From the NCBI GenBank assembly GCA_029287875.1, contig JARFQH010000302.1, positions 1-13,652 on the forward strand: a DNA stretch of 13,652 bases. The letters run 5' to 3'. A program made the position numbers and the translations under genes. The first letter of the stretch is position 1. Every line of letters begins with the position of its first letter. Origin of the DNA: Desulfobacteraceae bacterium. GTDB lineage: Bacteria > Desulfobacterota > Desulfobacteria > Desulfobacterales > SG8-13. This document shows, one piece after another, positions 7,141-13,652 of this stretch. The notes beneath the pieces are model-generated. The model saw only the letters and a list, made by a program, of their open reading frames with translations, was not told where the DNA came from and searched no databases.

Positions 7141-7650
7141 ATGGTCAATCTCACACCCCTTGATATTCAGCAGCAAAGATTCAAGACAAGGTTTCGCGGC
7201 TTCGACATTCAGGAAGTGGATTTGTTTCTGGATCAAATGGCCGATGCGTTTGAATCCTTGCTGAAGCAAAACGAAAATTTAAAAGAGGATTTCCGCCGGT
7301 TGCAGCTCGAGATCCAGGGCTACAAAAACCGGGAGGACGCCTTTAAGCGTGCGCTGCTCAATTCCCAGCGGGTCATCGAACAGATGAAGGAAAACGCCCA
7401 GAAATCAGCCGAGCTTATCGTCGCCGAAGCGGAAGTGAAAGCCGAAAAAATCCTCAACAAGGCCCACAACCGGCTGGCCCAATTGCATGAGGATATTGCG
7501 GAACTCAAACGGCAACGGATGCAGATCGAGGTCCAGATCAGTTCGGTGATCGAAGCGCACGGCAAGCTGCTGGAAATCAGCAAAGAAGGGATGAAGGCGA
7601 TGGACGACGAGGACTCCAAGATCAAGCTGCTTCAGCAGAACAAGGCTTGA
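7141..7650 (+). CDS. DivIVA domain-containing protein
   Basis: A 169-residue cytoplasmic protein with an N-terminal DivIVA domain (LTPLDIQQQRFKTRFRGFD and the following EVDLFLDQMADAFE, residues 4-37) and then an almost continuous coiled coil to about residue 150, rich in Glu, Lys, Gln and Leu. DivIVA proteins bind curved membrane at poles and septa and recruit partners; in deltaproteobacteria the exact role is little known. A very strong ribosome binding site, GAGGAGGTGA, precedes the ATG. It follows yggT by 22 bp and precedes pilT by 82 bp, so it may share a transcript with the pilus motors and help place them at the pole; that is an inference. Confidence 0.9.
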   Translation: MVNLTPLDIQQQRFKTRFRGFDIQEVDLFLDQMADAFESLLKQNENLKEDFRRLQLEIQGYKNREDAFKRALLNSQRVIEQMKENAQKSAELIVAEAEVKAEKILNKAHNRLAQLHEDIAELKRQRMQIEVQISSVIEAHGKLLEISKEGMKAMDDEDSKIKLLQQNKA

Positions 7651-7732
7651 CCCGCATTGGCTGTGAACCTGTGCGCGATCGGCGGCGGATGCCGGTCGGT
7701 AAACGAAAATTCAGCTTCTTCCGGAGTAATTG

Positions 7733-8815
7733 ATGGCAAAAATTGATGCGTTTTTCAAGTTGATGCACGAGCAGGGTGCCTCGGACTTGCACCTTACCGC
7801 CAGCCAGCCGCCCTCCCTGAGAATTCGGGGAGACATTGAAAGGATCAAATACAAAGTTCTGGACAACGACGACCTCCGGGGCATGCTGTATGAAATCACC
7901 CCGGAAGAAAAGATCAAGGTCTTCGAAGAAACCGGGGATGTCGATTTCGGCTACGAAATTCCCGGTCTGGCCCGCTATCGAGCCAACTTTTTTATGCAGA
8001 AAAACGGCGTCGGCGCCGTATTCAGAGAAATTCCCACCGCTATCATGACCGCCGAGCAACTCGGTCTGCCGCCGGTGATATCAAAACTGGCGACTTTGCC
8101 CAGAGGCCTGGTGCTGGTGACGGGTCCTACCGGCAGTGGAAAATCCACGACGCTGGCATCGATCATCGATGTGGCCAACCGCAACCGCAAAGACCACATC
8201 ATCACCATTGAAGATCCAATCGAATTTGTCCATCAGAGCCAGGGCTGTATTGTAAATCACCGCGAGATCGGCATCCACACCCACTCTTTTGCCTCGGCGC
8301 TGCGCGGCGCCTTGCGCGAAGATCCGGATATCATCCTGGTGGGTGAAATGCGCGACCTGGAAACAATTTCGCTGGCGATCGAAGCGGCCTCCACCGGGCA
8401 CCTGGTTTTCGCGACGCTGCATACCACAAGTGCGGTAAAAACTGTGGACCGCATCATCGAGGTGTTTCCCGCCGATCAGCAGGCCCAGGTTCGATCGACT
8501 CTGGCCGACGGCATGCGGGCCATCATCGCGCAGGTGCTCTTCAAACGGATCGACCAAAAAAGCCGCTGTGTGGCGCTTGAAATACTGATCGCCAATTCAG
8601 CGGTCCGGAACTTGATCAGAGAGGCCAAGACCCATCAACTGCCCTCCATGATCCAGACCGGTAAAAAGTACGGTATGCAGCTGTTGGATGACGCCATTAT
8701 GGATTTGTACAAGCGGGGTTGGATCAGTGCCGACGAGGCCTACATAAAGGCCAATGAAAAGGCCAAGTTCAGGCCGTTGTTGACCTCACCGCCCACCGAT
8801 TTCACCGAAGTTTGA
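7733..8815 (+). CDS. pilT: Type IV pilus retraction ATPase PilT
   Basis: A 360-residue hexameric cytoplasmic ATPase that disassembles the pilus fibre and so drives twitching. The ATG at 7733 follows CCGGAG at suitable spacing. In order: an N-terminal PAS-like domain (about 1-110), Walker A GPTGSGKST (131-139), Asp box EDPIEFVHQ (from 160), Walker B DPDIILVGEMRD with catalytic Glu205, and His box HLVFATLH (223-230). The C-terminal AVRNLIRE motif (290-297) matches the AIRNLIRE signature needed for retraction in characterised PilT proteins. This separates it from PilB assembly ATPases, which are longer and carry a zinc site. A PilU-like gene follows after 15 bp. Confidence 0.95.
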   Translation: MAKIDAFFKLMHEQGASDLHLTASQPPSLRIRGDIERIKYKVLDNDDLRGMLYEITPEEKIKVFEETGDVDFGYEIPGLARYRANFFMQKNGVGAVFREIPTAIMTAEQLGLPPVISKLATLPRGLVLVTGPTGSGKSTTLASIIDVANRNRKDHIITIEDPIEFVHQSQGCIVNHREIGIHTHSFASALRGALREDPDIILVGEMRDLETISLAIEAASTGHLVFATLHTTSAVKTVDRIIEVFPADQQAQVRSTLADGMRAIIAQVLFKRIDQKSRCVALEILIANSAVRNLIREAKTHQLPSMIQTGKKYGMQLLDDAIMDLYKRGWISADEAYIKANEKAKFRPLLTSPPTDFTEV

Positions 8816-8830
8816 TCCGAGGGTGCTGTC

Positions 8831-9994
8831 ATGAAAAAACAGGAAATCGACCATATCCTCACGCGCATGCTCGACTCTCACAAGAACGTTTCCGACCTGA
8901 ACCTGACCGTTGGGAAGCCGCTGCAGGTTGAAAGCGATGGAGAACTGGTTTCGGTCGAGATGCGGCCGCCTTTCAAGGAGCTGACGCCCTTCCAAACCGA
9001 GATCTTCGCCTTAAATCTCATGAACCAGGACCGGCGTCTTACGCGAACCTTCCTCAACTCAGGCTCTTGCGATCTTTCCTACTCGCTGCCCGGCAAGGCG
9101 CGCTTCCGTGTGAATGTTTTTTCTCAAAGCGGATATTGTTCGATCGTTCTGCGCAAACTGGAATCGAAGATTCCGACAATCGAAGAGCTGCACCTGCCCG
9201 GGGCCATGCACAAGATCGCCAAGGAAAAAAACGGCATCGTGTTCGTCACCGGCGCTACCGGTTCAGGCAAGACGACCTCACTGGCGGCCATCCTCAACGT
9301 CATCAACGAGGATCGCTCGGTGCACGTCGTCACACTCGAAGATCCGGTGGAATACCAGCACCCCCACAAGAATTCGACCTTCAACCAGCGCGAACACGGC
9401 ATTGATTTTGACACATACGCCAGCGGCCTCAGGGCCGCCCTGCGCCAAGCCCCCAAGGTGATCCTGGTGGGCGAAATGCGCGATCGGGAGACGGTTGAAA
9501 TCGGTCTGAGCGCGGCTGAAACCGGTCACCTGGTCCTCACGACGCTGCACACCATCGATGCCGGCTCGACCATCAACCGCATCGTGGGTATGTTCAGCAC
9601 CGAAGAGGAACACCAGGTTCGCATCCGACTCGCCGACACCCTGCGCTGGGTGGTCTGCCAGCGGCTGTTGCCGAAAATCGGCGGCGGGCGGGCGGCCACC
9701 TTCGAAATCCTGGGCACCAATCTGCGGGTTAAAGACGCCATCATGAACGGAGAATCCGAAGGCAAGACCTTCTATGAAATCATGCAGGCCGGCCAGGCTT
9801 TCGGAATGACCACTTTTGACGGGCACATCATCGATCTGTTTGAACACGGTCTGATCACCGAGGAAACCGCACTGGCCTTTGCCTCGCGCAGAGGCATCGT
9901 GGGCCGTGGCATCGATTCGCTTAAAAGCGCCCGGGGCGAGGCAACGTCGGACATCGACAAGCTCGAACTCGATCGCAGCTACAATGTCAACTGA
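8831..9994 (+). CDS. PilT/PilU-like retraction ATPase (second paralog)
   Basis: A 387-residue paralog of the preceding PilT. Walker A is GATGSGKTT (141-149), the Asp box EDPVEYQHP follows from residue 170, the Walker B region is RQAPKVILVGEMRD (205-218) with Glu214, and the His box is HLVLTTLH (233-240). The RQAP segment before Walker B and the absence of the AIRNLIRE motif resemble PilU, which works with PilT to increase retraction force. Typical PilU has RQAPD where this protein has RQAPK. The C-terminal extension (about 350-387) is polar and variable. It begins 15 bp after pilT with a GAGGG upstream, so the two are co-expressed. I am confident of the family, less so of PilU rather than another PilT paralog. 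Confidence 0.88.
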   Translation: MKKQEIDHILTRMLDSHKNVSDLNLTVGKPLQVESDGELVSVEMRPPFKELTPFQTEIFALNLMNQDRRLTRTFLNSGSCDLSYSLPGKARFRVNVFSQSGYCSIVLRKLESKIPTIEELHLPGAMHKIAKEKNGIVFVTGATGSGKTTSLAAILNVINEDRSVHVVTLEDPVEYQHPHKNSTFNQREHGIDFDTYASGLRAALRQAPKVILVGEMRDRETVEIGLSAAETGHLVLTTLHTIDAGSTINRIVGMFSTEEEHQVRIRLADTLRWVVCQRLLPKIGGGRAATFEILGTNLRVKDAIMNGESEGKTFYEIMQAGQAFGMTTFDGHIIDLFEHGLITEETALAFASRRGIVGRGIDSLKSARGEATSDIDKLELDRSYNVN

Positions 9995-10059
9995 CGGCAA
10001 TTGCCCGGTGAGGCAGAACGAAACTGCGGGTTTTCACAGGAGGGAGTCGAATCGGTTTT

Positions 10060-10698
10060 ATGGAAATTACGTGCGAAAATTGCCAGAGCAGATTCAAACT
10101 GCCGGATGATAAAGTTCCGGCCGGAAAGTCCACCCGCCTCTCATGCCCGAAGTGCAAGGGCCAGATCACGGTTGTCCCTCCCAGCGGTGCCGGACATCTT
10201 TTGAAAAACGGCCTGGAGGAGACCGGCTACGATGCTTCCGAAAAGCCGTTCGACTTCATCGAGGAAGAAGGCAACACGGCCCTGGCGTGTGAGTCCGATC
10301 CGGTGATGCTCAAAAAGATCGTCGACACGCTCAATCTCCTCGAATACCACGTAACGGTATCGGAGAGCGGACGGGATGCACTCAAGAAGATGCGCTATCA
10401 CCAGTATGACTTGGTGGTGATCAACGAGGCCTTTCACTGCACCGGCCCCGACACGAACATGGTGTTGCTGTATCTCGAACGGCTCAACATGAGTGCGCGC
10501 CGGGATATATACGTCACCATGATCAGCAGTCAATACCGGACGATGGACCAAATGATGGCCTTCCGGCATAGCGTCAACCTTATCGTCAATTCCAAAAATA
10601 TCGACGATATCGGCAAAATCATTCAGCGCGGTCTCACCGACCATGAATTTTTTTACCGTGTCTTCAAGGATACCCTGAAAGAGGTGGGAAGGGCGTAA
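10060..10698 (+). CDS. Zinc-ribbon (MJ0042-type) protein with degenerate receiver domain
   Basis: A 212-residue two-part protein. Residues 1-40 form a zinc ribbon, Cys5-x2-Cys8-x20-Cys29-x2-Cys32, of the MJ0042 type common at the N-terminus of deltaproteobacterial proteins. Residues about 73-192 have the length and pattern of a CheY-like receiver (ALACESDPVML, then YDLVVINEAF, then YVTMISSQ), but the key residues are changed: the phosphorylated aspartate position is Asn122, the acidic pair is Glu78-Ser79, and the conserved Lys is Asn177. It should not be phosphorylated in the normal way. It lies 65 bp after the PilU-like gene in the same direction and may be in that operon, hinting at a role in pilus function. 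GGAGGG lies rather far (15 nt) upstream of the ATG. Confidence 0.8.
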   Translation: MEITCENCQSRFKLPDDKVPAGKSTRLSCPKCKGQITVVPPSGAGHLLKNGLEETGYDASEKPFDFIEEEGNTALACESDPVMLKKIVDTLNLLEYHVTVSESGRDALKKMRYHQYDLVVINEAFHCTGPDTNMVLLYLERLNMSARRDIYVTMISSQYRTMDQMMAFRHSVNLIVNSKNIDDIGKIIQRGLTDHEFFYRVFKDTLKEVGRA

Positions 10699-10701
10699 CG
10701 G

Positions 10702-10746
10702 TTGGGTCAGTTGGGCCCGTTTTGCCGGTTGAGCCCGTTGAGCCGG
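10702..10746 (-). repeat. Left arm of inverted 9-bp phased repeat
   Basis: Five 9-bp units read on the minus strand in the order A, B, A, B, X. A resembles CCGGCTCAA, B resembles CGGGCTCAA, and X is CTGACCCAA. The outer end lies 4 bp after the stop codon of the zinc-ribbon gene; the inner end abuts the stop codon of the 52-residue ORF. The arm matches the right arm at 39 of 45 positions in inverted orientation. Confidence 0.9.
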
Positions 10747-10747
10747 T

Positions 10748-10906
10748 TCAATCCATCCTCATCTGAGCTTCCAGGTAGAGAATTTCTTTCTCTAAGGCTT
10801 GCCGCTCGTCTTCTGTAAGCGCCTGGTCGTTGAGGCGTTTTCTAAGCCCCAAAAGAATCATCTCATCCCGGTATTGGCGGCAGGTGTAAGGCGATTTGTC
10901 AGGCAT
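10748..10906 (-). CDS. Small hypothetical protein (52 residues) inside inverted repeat
   Basis: A short ORF in the gap between two convergent genes. The product begins MPDKSPYTCRQYRDEMILLG and appears to form two amphipathic helices, about residues 9-27 and 31-50 (the second begins TEDERQALEKEI). It is soluble, charged, has a single cysteine (Cys9), and shows no signal or membrane segment. I do not recognise a family. The ordered amphipathic pattern and helix-capping SP and LTEDE turns make it look like a real protein rather than chance. The ribosome binding site is weak (AGAGA upstream of the ATG). It has the same direction as coaX, whose stop lies 115 bp upstream. It sits inside the inverted repeat, and its stop codon touches the left arm. 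Confidence 0.6.
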   Translation of the reverse strand: MPDKSPYTCRQYRDEMILLGLRKRLNDQALTEDERQALEKEILYLEAQMRMD

Positions 10907-10954
10907 CTGTCTCTGTGTGGTTTGAAAGTTTTATCTATTTTACGACCGCTCGCA

Positions 10955-11026
10955 CCGGCTCAACGGGCCAAACCGGCTAAACGGGCTTAACCGACCCAAC
11001 CGGCTTAACGGGCTCAACCGGCTAAC
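10955..11026 (+). repeat. Right arm of inverted 9-bp phased repeat
   Basis: Eight contiguous 9-bp units read on the plus strand: A, B, A, B, X, A, B, A. A is CCGGCTNAA-like, B is CGGGCTNAA-like (the second unit is CGGGCCAAA), and X is CCGACCCAA. The first five match the left arm unit for unit. The coaX stop codon (TAG on the minus strand, 11022-11024) is formed by bases of the last unit. The arm could also act as a structured 3' end for coaX. Confidence 0.9.
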
Positions 11027-11798
11027 CGCCCTGCCCCATCTCGGTTGCGATGATTCGCAGGCCATCGAGGGTCAACAGGGGTTCCACCGCTTCGATCGTT
11101 TCCGACACGTCGTGCATCAGTCCCGCCAGGCCGCCGGTTGCGATGACTTTTGGTGCCGATCCCATCTCGCTTCTCATCCGCCGCACCATGCCGTCCACCA
11201 AGCCGGCATAACCGTATATGATCCCGGATTGAATGCTGGCGGCGGTGTCATTTCCGATAACGCTCGCAGGCGGATGAAATATTTCGACCCGTGGTAATTT
11301 CGAGGCCTTCATAAAAAGCGCCTCGGCGGCAATCATGATGCCCGGGCTGATCGCGCCCCCGAGGTACTCGCCCTTCTCCGATATGCTGTCGAAGGTGGTC
11401 GCCGTCCCGAAATCAATGATGATCAGGCTCTGCCGATACTTTGCGAAGGCAGCCACCCCGTTGACAATCCGGTCCGCTCCGACATCTGAAGGGTTGTGGT
11501 AGTGGATCGGCATACCGGTGTATGAAGCCGGATTCACCCACAACGGTGGATAGCCCAGATATTTGCGGCAAAAAGAATCGAGAATAGTGACTATCGGCGG
11601 CACCACGCTGGAGATGATGGTCCGATCGATCTGTTCGGGTCGAATCCCGCTTTGCGCAAAGAGGCTGGTGATGATGATGTTGACCTCGTCCTCGGTCGTA
11701 TTTCGCTCGGTGCGCAGCCGCCAGTCCTTGATTAAACGCTGGCCGTCGTAAACACCCAGGACCGTATTGGTGTTTCCGACGTCAATCACGAGCAGCAT
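11022..11798 (-). CDS. coaX: Type III pantothenate kinase
   Basis: Phosphorylates pantothenate in the first step of coenzyme A synthesis; the type III enzyme belongs to the ASKHA fold and is not inhibited by CoA. The 258 residues have the normal family length. Motifs: phosphate-binding DVGNTNT (6-12), NPSDVGADR (102-110) with the catalytic Asp in the GADR segment, IIDFGTATTFD (127-137), GGAISPGI (147-154) and IATGGLA near the C-terminus. The ATG at 11798 follows AAGGAG by 8 nt. It lies 71 bp after folP in the same direction and is probably co-transcribed. The last codons and the stop run into the 9-bp repeat arm, but the protein is not truncated. Confidence 0.96.
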   Translation of the reverse strand: MLLVIDVGNTNTVLGVYDGQRLIKDWRLRTERNTTEDEVNIIITSLFAQSGIRPEQIDRTIISSVVPPIVTILDSFCRKYLGYPPLWVNPASYTGMPIHYHNPSDVGADRIVNGVAAFAKYRQSLIIIDFGTATTFDSISEKGEYLGGAISPGIMIAAEALFMKASKLPRVEIFHPPASVIGNDTAASIQSGIIYGYAGLVDGMVRRMRSEMGSAPKVIATGGLAGLMHDVSETIEAVEPLLTLDGLRIIATEMGQGG

Positions 11799-11869
11799 TG
11801 CCGCAACTCCTTTTCATATACCGGATGGTTTAATTCCGGCAGTAACCCGAACCGGAAAAGCGCTCTGGT

Positions 11870-12745
11870 TCAAACGTCCAAGATCGCATCGATGATTTTG
11901 ACGGCTGCGCGCGCGCTGGCGACCTCGTGCACGCGCACGATGTGAGCACCGCTTAAAACCGCGGCACACATCGCCGCCAAAGTGCCGGTTCCGACAATCG
12001 TCATGTCGGGTCGGATCTCCTCTTCGGGGTTTTCCTTGAGCAGCTTACGGATAAAAGCTTTCCGGGAGGGGCCGATTAAAATGGGCAGGTCGAGGTCTTG
12101 GAGTTGCGCCAGGTTTTTTATCAGCAGAAGGTTGTGATCGACCGTTTTGCCGAAACCGATGCCCGGGTCAATGATGATTCGATCGTGCGCGATGCCGCCC
12201 TTTTCAGCCAGATTTACGGCCTGAGCCAGAAAGGCCCCGATTTCCGCCACAACATCGCGATAGACCGGCGTCACCTGCATCGTTTGCGGCGAACCCAGCA
12301 TGTGCATCAGAATTACCGGAACGCCGCTTTCTGCCGCCACCCTTGTCATTTCGGAATCGTGTCGCAGGGCGCTGATGTCGTTGATCATTGAGGCACCGGC
12401 CGCGAGCGCCCGGCGGGCGACGGCGGCCTTGGCGGTGTCGATCGAAATCGGCACCACTACTCGCTGGGCCAGCGTTTCAATCACCGGAAGCACGCGCTCC
12501 AGCTCAACTTCGACCGGCACCGGATCGGCGAAGGGACGGCTGGACTCACCGCCGATGTCGATGACGTCCGCGCCCTCCTGAACCAGGCGCTCCGCTTGAG
12601 CAACGGCCGCATCGTGCGCGAGGAATTTTCCGCCGTCCGAAAAAGAATCCGGTGTGACGTTCACAACCCCCATGAGACAGGTCCGCCGACCGAGCGCAAG
12701 TGAATACCGACCCCATTTCAGATCATAACATCGTCTGGCACTCAT
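11870..12745 (-). CDS. folP: Dihydropteroate synthase
   Basis: Condenses 6-hydroxymethyl-dihydropterin pyrophosphate with p-aminobenzoate to 7,8-dihydropteroate in folate synthesis; the target of sulfonamides. I chose the ATG at 12745 (291 residues); the frame stays open upstream into the 3' end of ftsH but that extension is low-complexity and not family-like. Motifs: MGVVNVTPDSFSDGG (25-39), the pterin-site segment IDIGGESSRP, SIDTAKAAVA, MINDISA, MHMLGSPQTMQ, IIIDPGIGFGKT and GPSRKAFI. No strong Shine-Dalgarno site is seen. It follows ftsH by 70 bp, as in many bacteria. Confidence 0.96.
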   Translation of the reverse strand: MSARRCYDLKWGRYSLALGRRTCLMGVVNVTPDSFSDGGKFLAHDAAVAQAERLVQEGADVIDIGGESSRPFADPVPVEVELERVLPVIETLAQRVVVPISIDTAKAAVARRALAAGASMINDISALRHDSEMTRVAAESGVPVILMHMLGSPQTMQVTPVYRDVVAEIGAFLAQAVNLAEKGGIAHDRIIIDPGIGFGKTVDHNLLLIKNLAQLQDLDLPILIGPSRKAFIRKLLKENPEEEIRPDMTIVGTGTLAAMCAAVLSGAHIVRVHEVASARAAVKIIDAILDV

Positions 12746-12776
12746 GAATCTTTCGGTTATCCTGTCAGTCGAAAGT

Positions 12777-12804
12777 GTTATATAGGCTTTATGATATCGG
12801 TCGA
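12777..12804 (-). promoter_or_regulatory. Possible promoter for folP between ftsH and folP
   Basis: Minus-strand TCGACC (12799-12804), 16-bp spacer, TATAAC (12777-12782): four and five of six consensus matches. It would start transcription about 25 nt before the folP ATG and let folP-coaX be read apart from ftsH. Identified by eye. Confidence 0.35.
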
Positions 12805-12815
12805 CATACCCAAAA

Positions 12816-13652
12816 TCAGGATGGCGGCTGGTCCGACTGCTCTTTCTCAACGTTGTCGTCGAGATCGGATTGGGCCGCGGAGGCCGCCTCAGATGCCTGT
12901 GCCGCCGGTTTTTCCTCATCATCTTCGACTTTATGGGAAGGGAGCTTGATGCCGGGTCTCAGTGAAAAGATCAGTTCGTCGAGTTCCTTGCCGAGTACGG
13001 TTTCCTTTTCCAATAGTAAATCCGCGAGTTTGTGCAGAATGTCCAAATTGCCCTCGAGAACCTGCTTGGCATGTTTATAGGACGAATCGATCAATTTGTG
13101 GATTTGATCGTCGATTTTCTGGGCGGTGGTTTCCGAGTAATCCCGGTGTTGGGAAATCTCGCGCCCCAGGAAAACAGGCTCCTCGCCCTTGGCATAGGAA
13201 AGCGGTCCCAACTCACTCATGCCCCAGTTGCGAACCATATGTTCGGCCAGAATGGTGGCCTGCTTGATGTCGTTGGCAGCGCCCGTGCTGATGCGGTTGA
13301 AAACGATCTCTTCGGCCACTCGACCGCCAAAAGCGACGGCCAGTTCGTTTTCAAGCTGATCCTTGTACTTGAAGTCCCGCTCCTCGGGCAGGAACCAGGT
13401 GACACCGGCCGCCCGTCCCCTGGGAATGATCGTGATCTTGTTGACCGCATCGGTCTCGGGTAGAAATCGGGCCACCAGTGCGTGGCCGCCCTCGTGATAG
13501 GCAGTGGTCTTGCGGTCCTCCTCCTTGATGACTTTCGACTTGCGCTCCAAGCCCATGTAAACCTTGTCCTTGGAGTCCTCGAAGTCGAACATATCGATCT
13601 TTTCCTTGTTGCGCTTGGCTGCCAGAAGCGCCGCCTCGTTGACCAGGTTTTC
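12816..13652 (-). CDS. ftsH: ATP-dependent zinc metalloprotease FtsH, C-terminal part
   Basis: The last 278 residues of the membrane-bound AAA+ protease that degrades misfolded membrane proteins and some regulators. The reading frame is open at the right edge, so the membrane segments and most of the AAA+ domain are missing. The fragment starts in the end of the AAA+ module (ENLVNEAALLAAKRNK), then has the zinc motif HEGGH (fragment residues 53-57) and the downstream STGAANDIKQAT segment whose Asp is the third zinc ligand. The C-terminal tail of about 40 residues is acidic and rich in Ala, Ser and Gln, typical of the variable FtsH tail. Most FtsH have HEAGH; HEGGH keeps all catalytic residues. 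Confidence 0.96.
   Translation of the reverse strand, partial: ENLVNEAALLAAKRNKEKIDMFDFEDSKDKVYMGLERKSKVIKEEDRKTTAYHEGGHALVARFLPETDAVNKITIIPRGRAAGVTWFLPEERDFKYKDQLENELAVAFGGRVAEEIVFNRISTGAANDIKQATILAEHMVRNWGMSELGPLSYAKGEEPVFLGREISQHRDYSETTAQKIDDQIHKLIDSSYKHAKQVLEGNLDILHKLADLLLEKETVLGKELDELIFSLRPGIKLPSHKVEDDEEKPAAQASEAASAAQSDLDDNVEKEQSDQPPS

Noticed and set aside
9278..10000. A 240-codon open frame on the minus strand.
   Set aside because: Antisense shadow of the PilU-like ATPase, with no own start signal or motifs.
10799..10990. A 63-codon open frame on the plus strand opposite the 52-residue ORF.
   Set aside because: Its end is translated repeat (Ala, Pro, Lys, Arg rich) and it has no ribosome binding site; the minus-strand ORF has the better protein character.
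10955..11026. Possible CRISPR array.
   Set aside because: The units are 9 bp and contiguous, with no spacers and no cas genes.
12746..12922. N-terminal extension of folP into the ftsH 3' end.
   Set aside because: The extension is basic and low in complexity, overlaps ftsH in another frame, and dihydropteroate synthases begin near the ATG at 12745.

Overview
The window looks like chromosomal core sequence from an anaerobic member of the Desulfobacterota (former Deltaproteobacteria), probably a Desulfobacterales-like sulfate reducer. This is an inference from gene content: an oxygen-sensitive class III ribonucleotide reductase, MauE plus thioredoxin, a YggT-DivIVA pair beside type IV pilus retraction ATPases, and the ftsH-folP-coaX order. 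Codon use and GC content look even throughout. I see no transposase, integrase, tRNA, rRNA, CRISPR array or phage gene.

Layout. Positions 1-4298 are read on the minus strand: the start of a response regulator (1-74), nrdG (190-888), nrdD (945-3140) and a ChaN-like lipoprotein (3411-4298). A good sigma70-type promoter overlapped by two NrdR-box-like sites precedes nrdD. A divergent 90-residue membrane protein (4382-4654) appears to be read from a leaderless transcript. It converges on a minus-strand pair encoding an exported thioredoxin-like protein and a MauE/DoxX membrane protein (4665-5547), followed upstream by proC (5684-6535). A 283-bp intergenic region then separates proC from a plus-strand run: yggT, divIVA, pilT, a pilU-like gene, and a zinc-ribbon/degenerate-receiver protein (6819-10698). 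The right side is minus-strand again: the ftsH 3' end, folP and coaX (13652 down to 11022).

The most unusual part is the 323-bp gap between the convergent genes at 10698 and 11022. It holds a 52-residue ORF on the minus strand, enclosed by two arms of a 9-bp phased repeat in inverted orientation. The arms match at 39 of 45 positions and share the same order of unit types, including one odd unit at the same place. The element fits almost exactly between the two stop codons. It could be a small non-autonomous repeat cassette, a bidirectional terminator-like structure, or both.

How the genes work together. nrdDG makes deoxynucleotides without oxygen. MauE and the thioredoxin-like protein probably form a periplasmic thiol-redox module. 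YggT and DivIVA are linked to cell shape, envelope and poles, and lie beside the pilus-retraction motors PilT and PilU, with a possible accessory regulator downstream. folP and coaX supply folate and coenzyme A, behind the FtsH quality-control protease.
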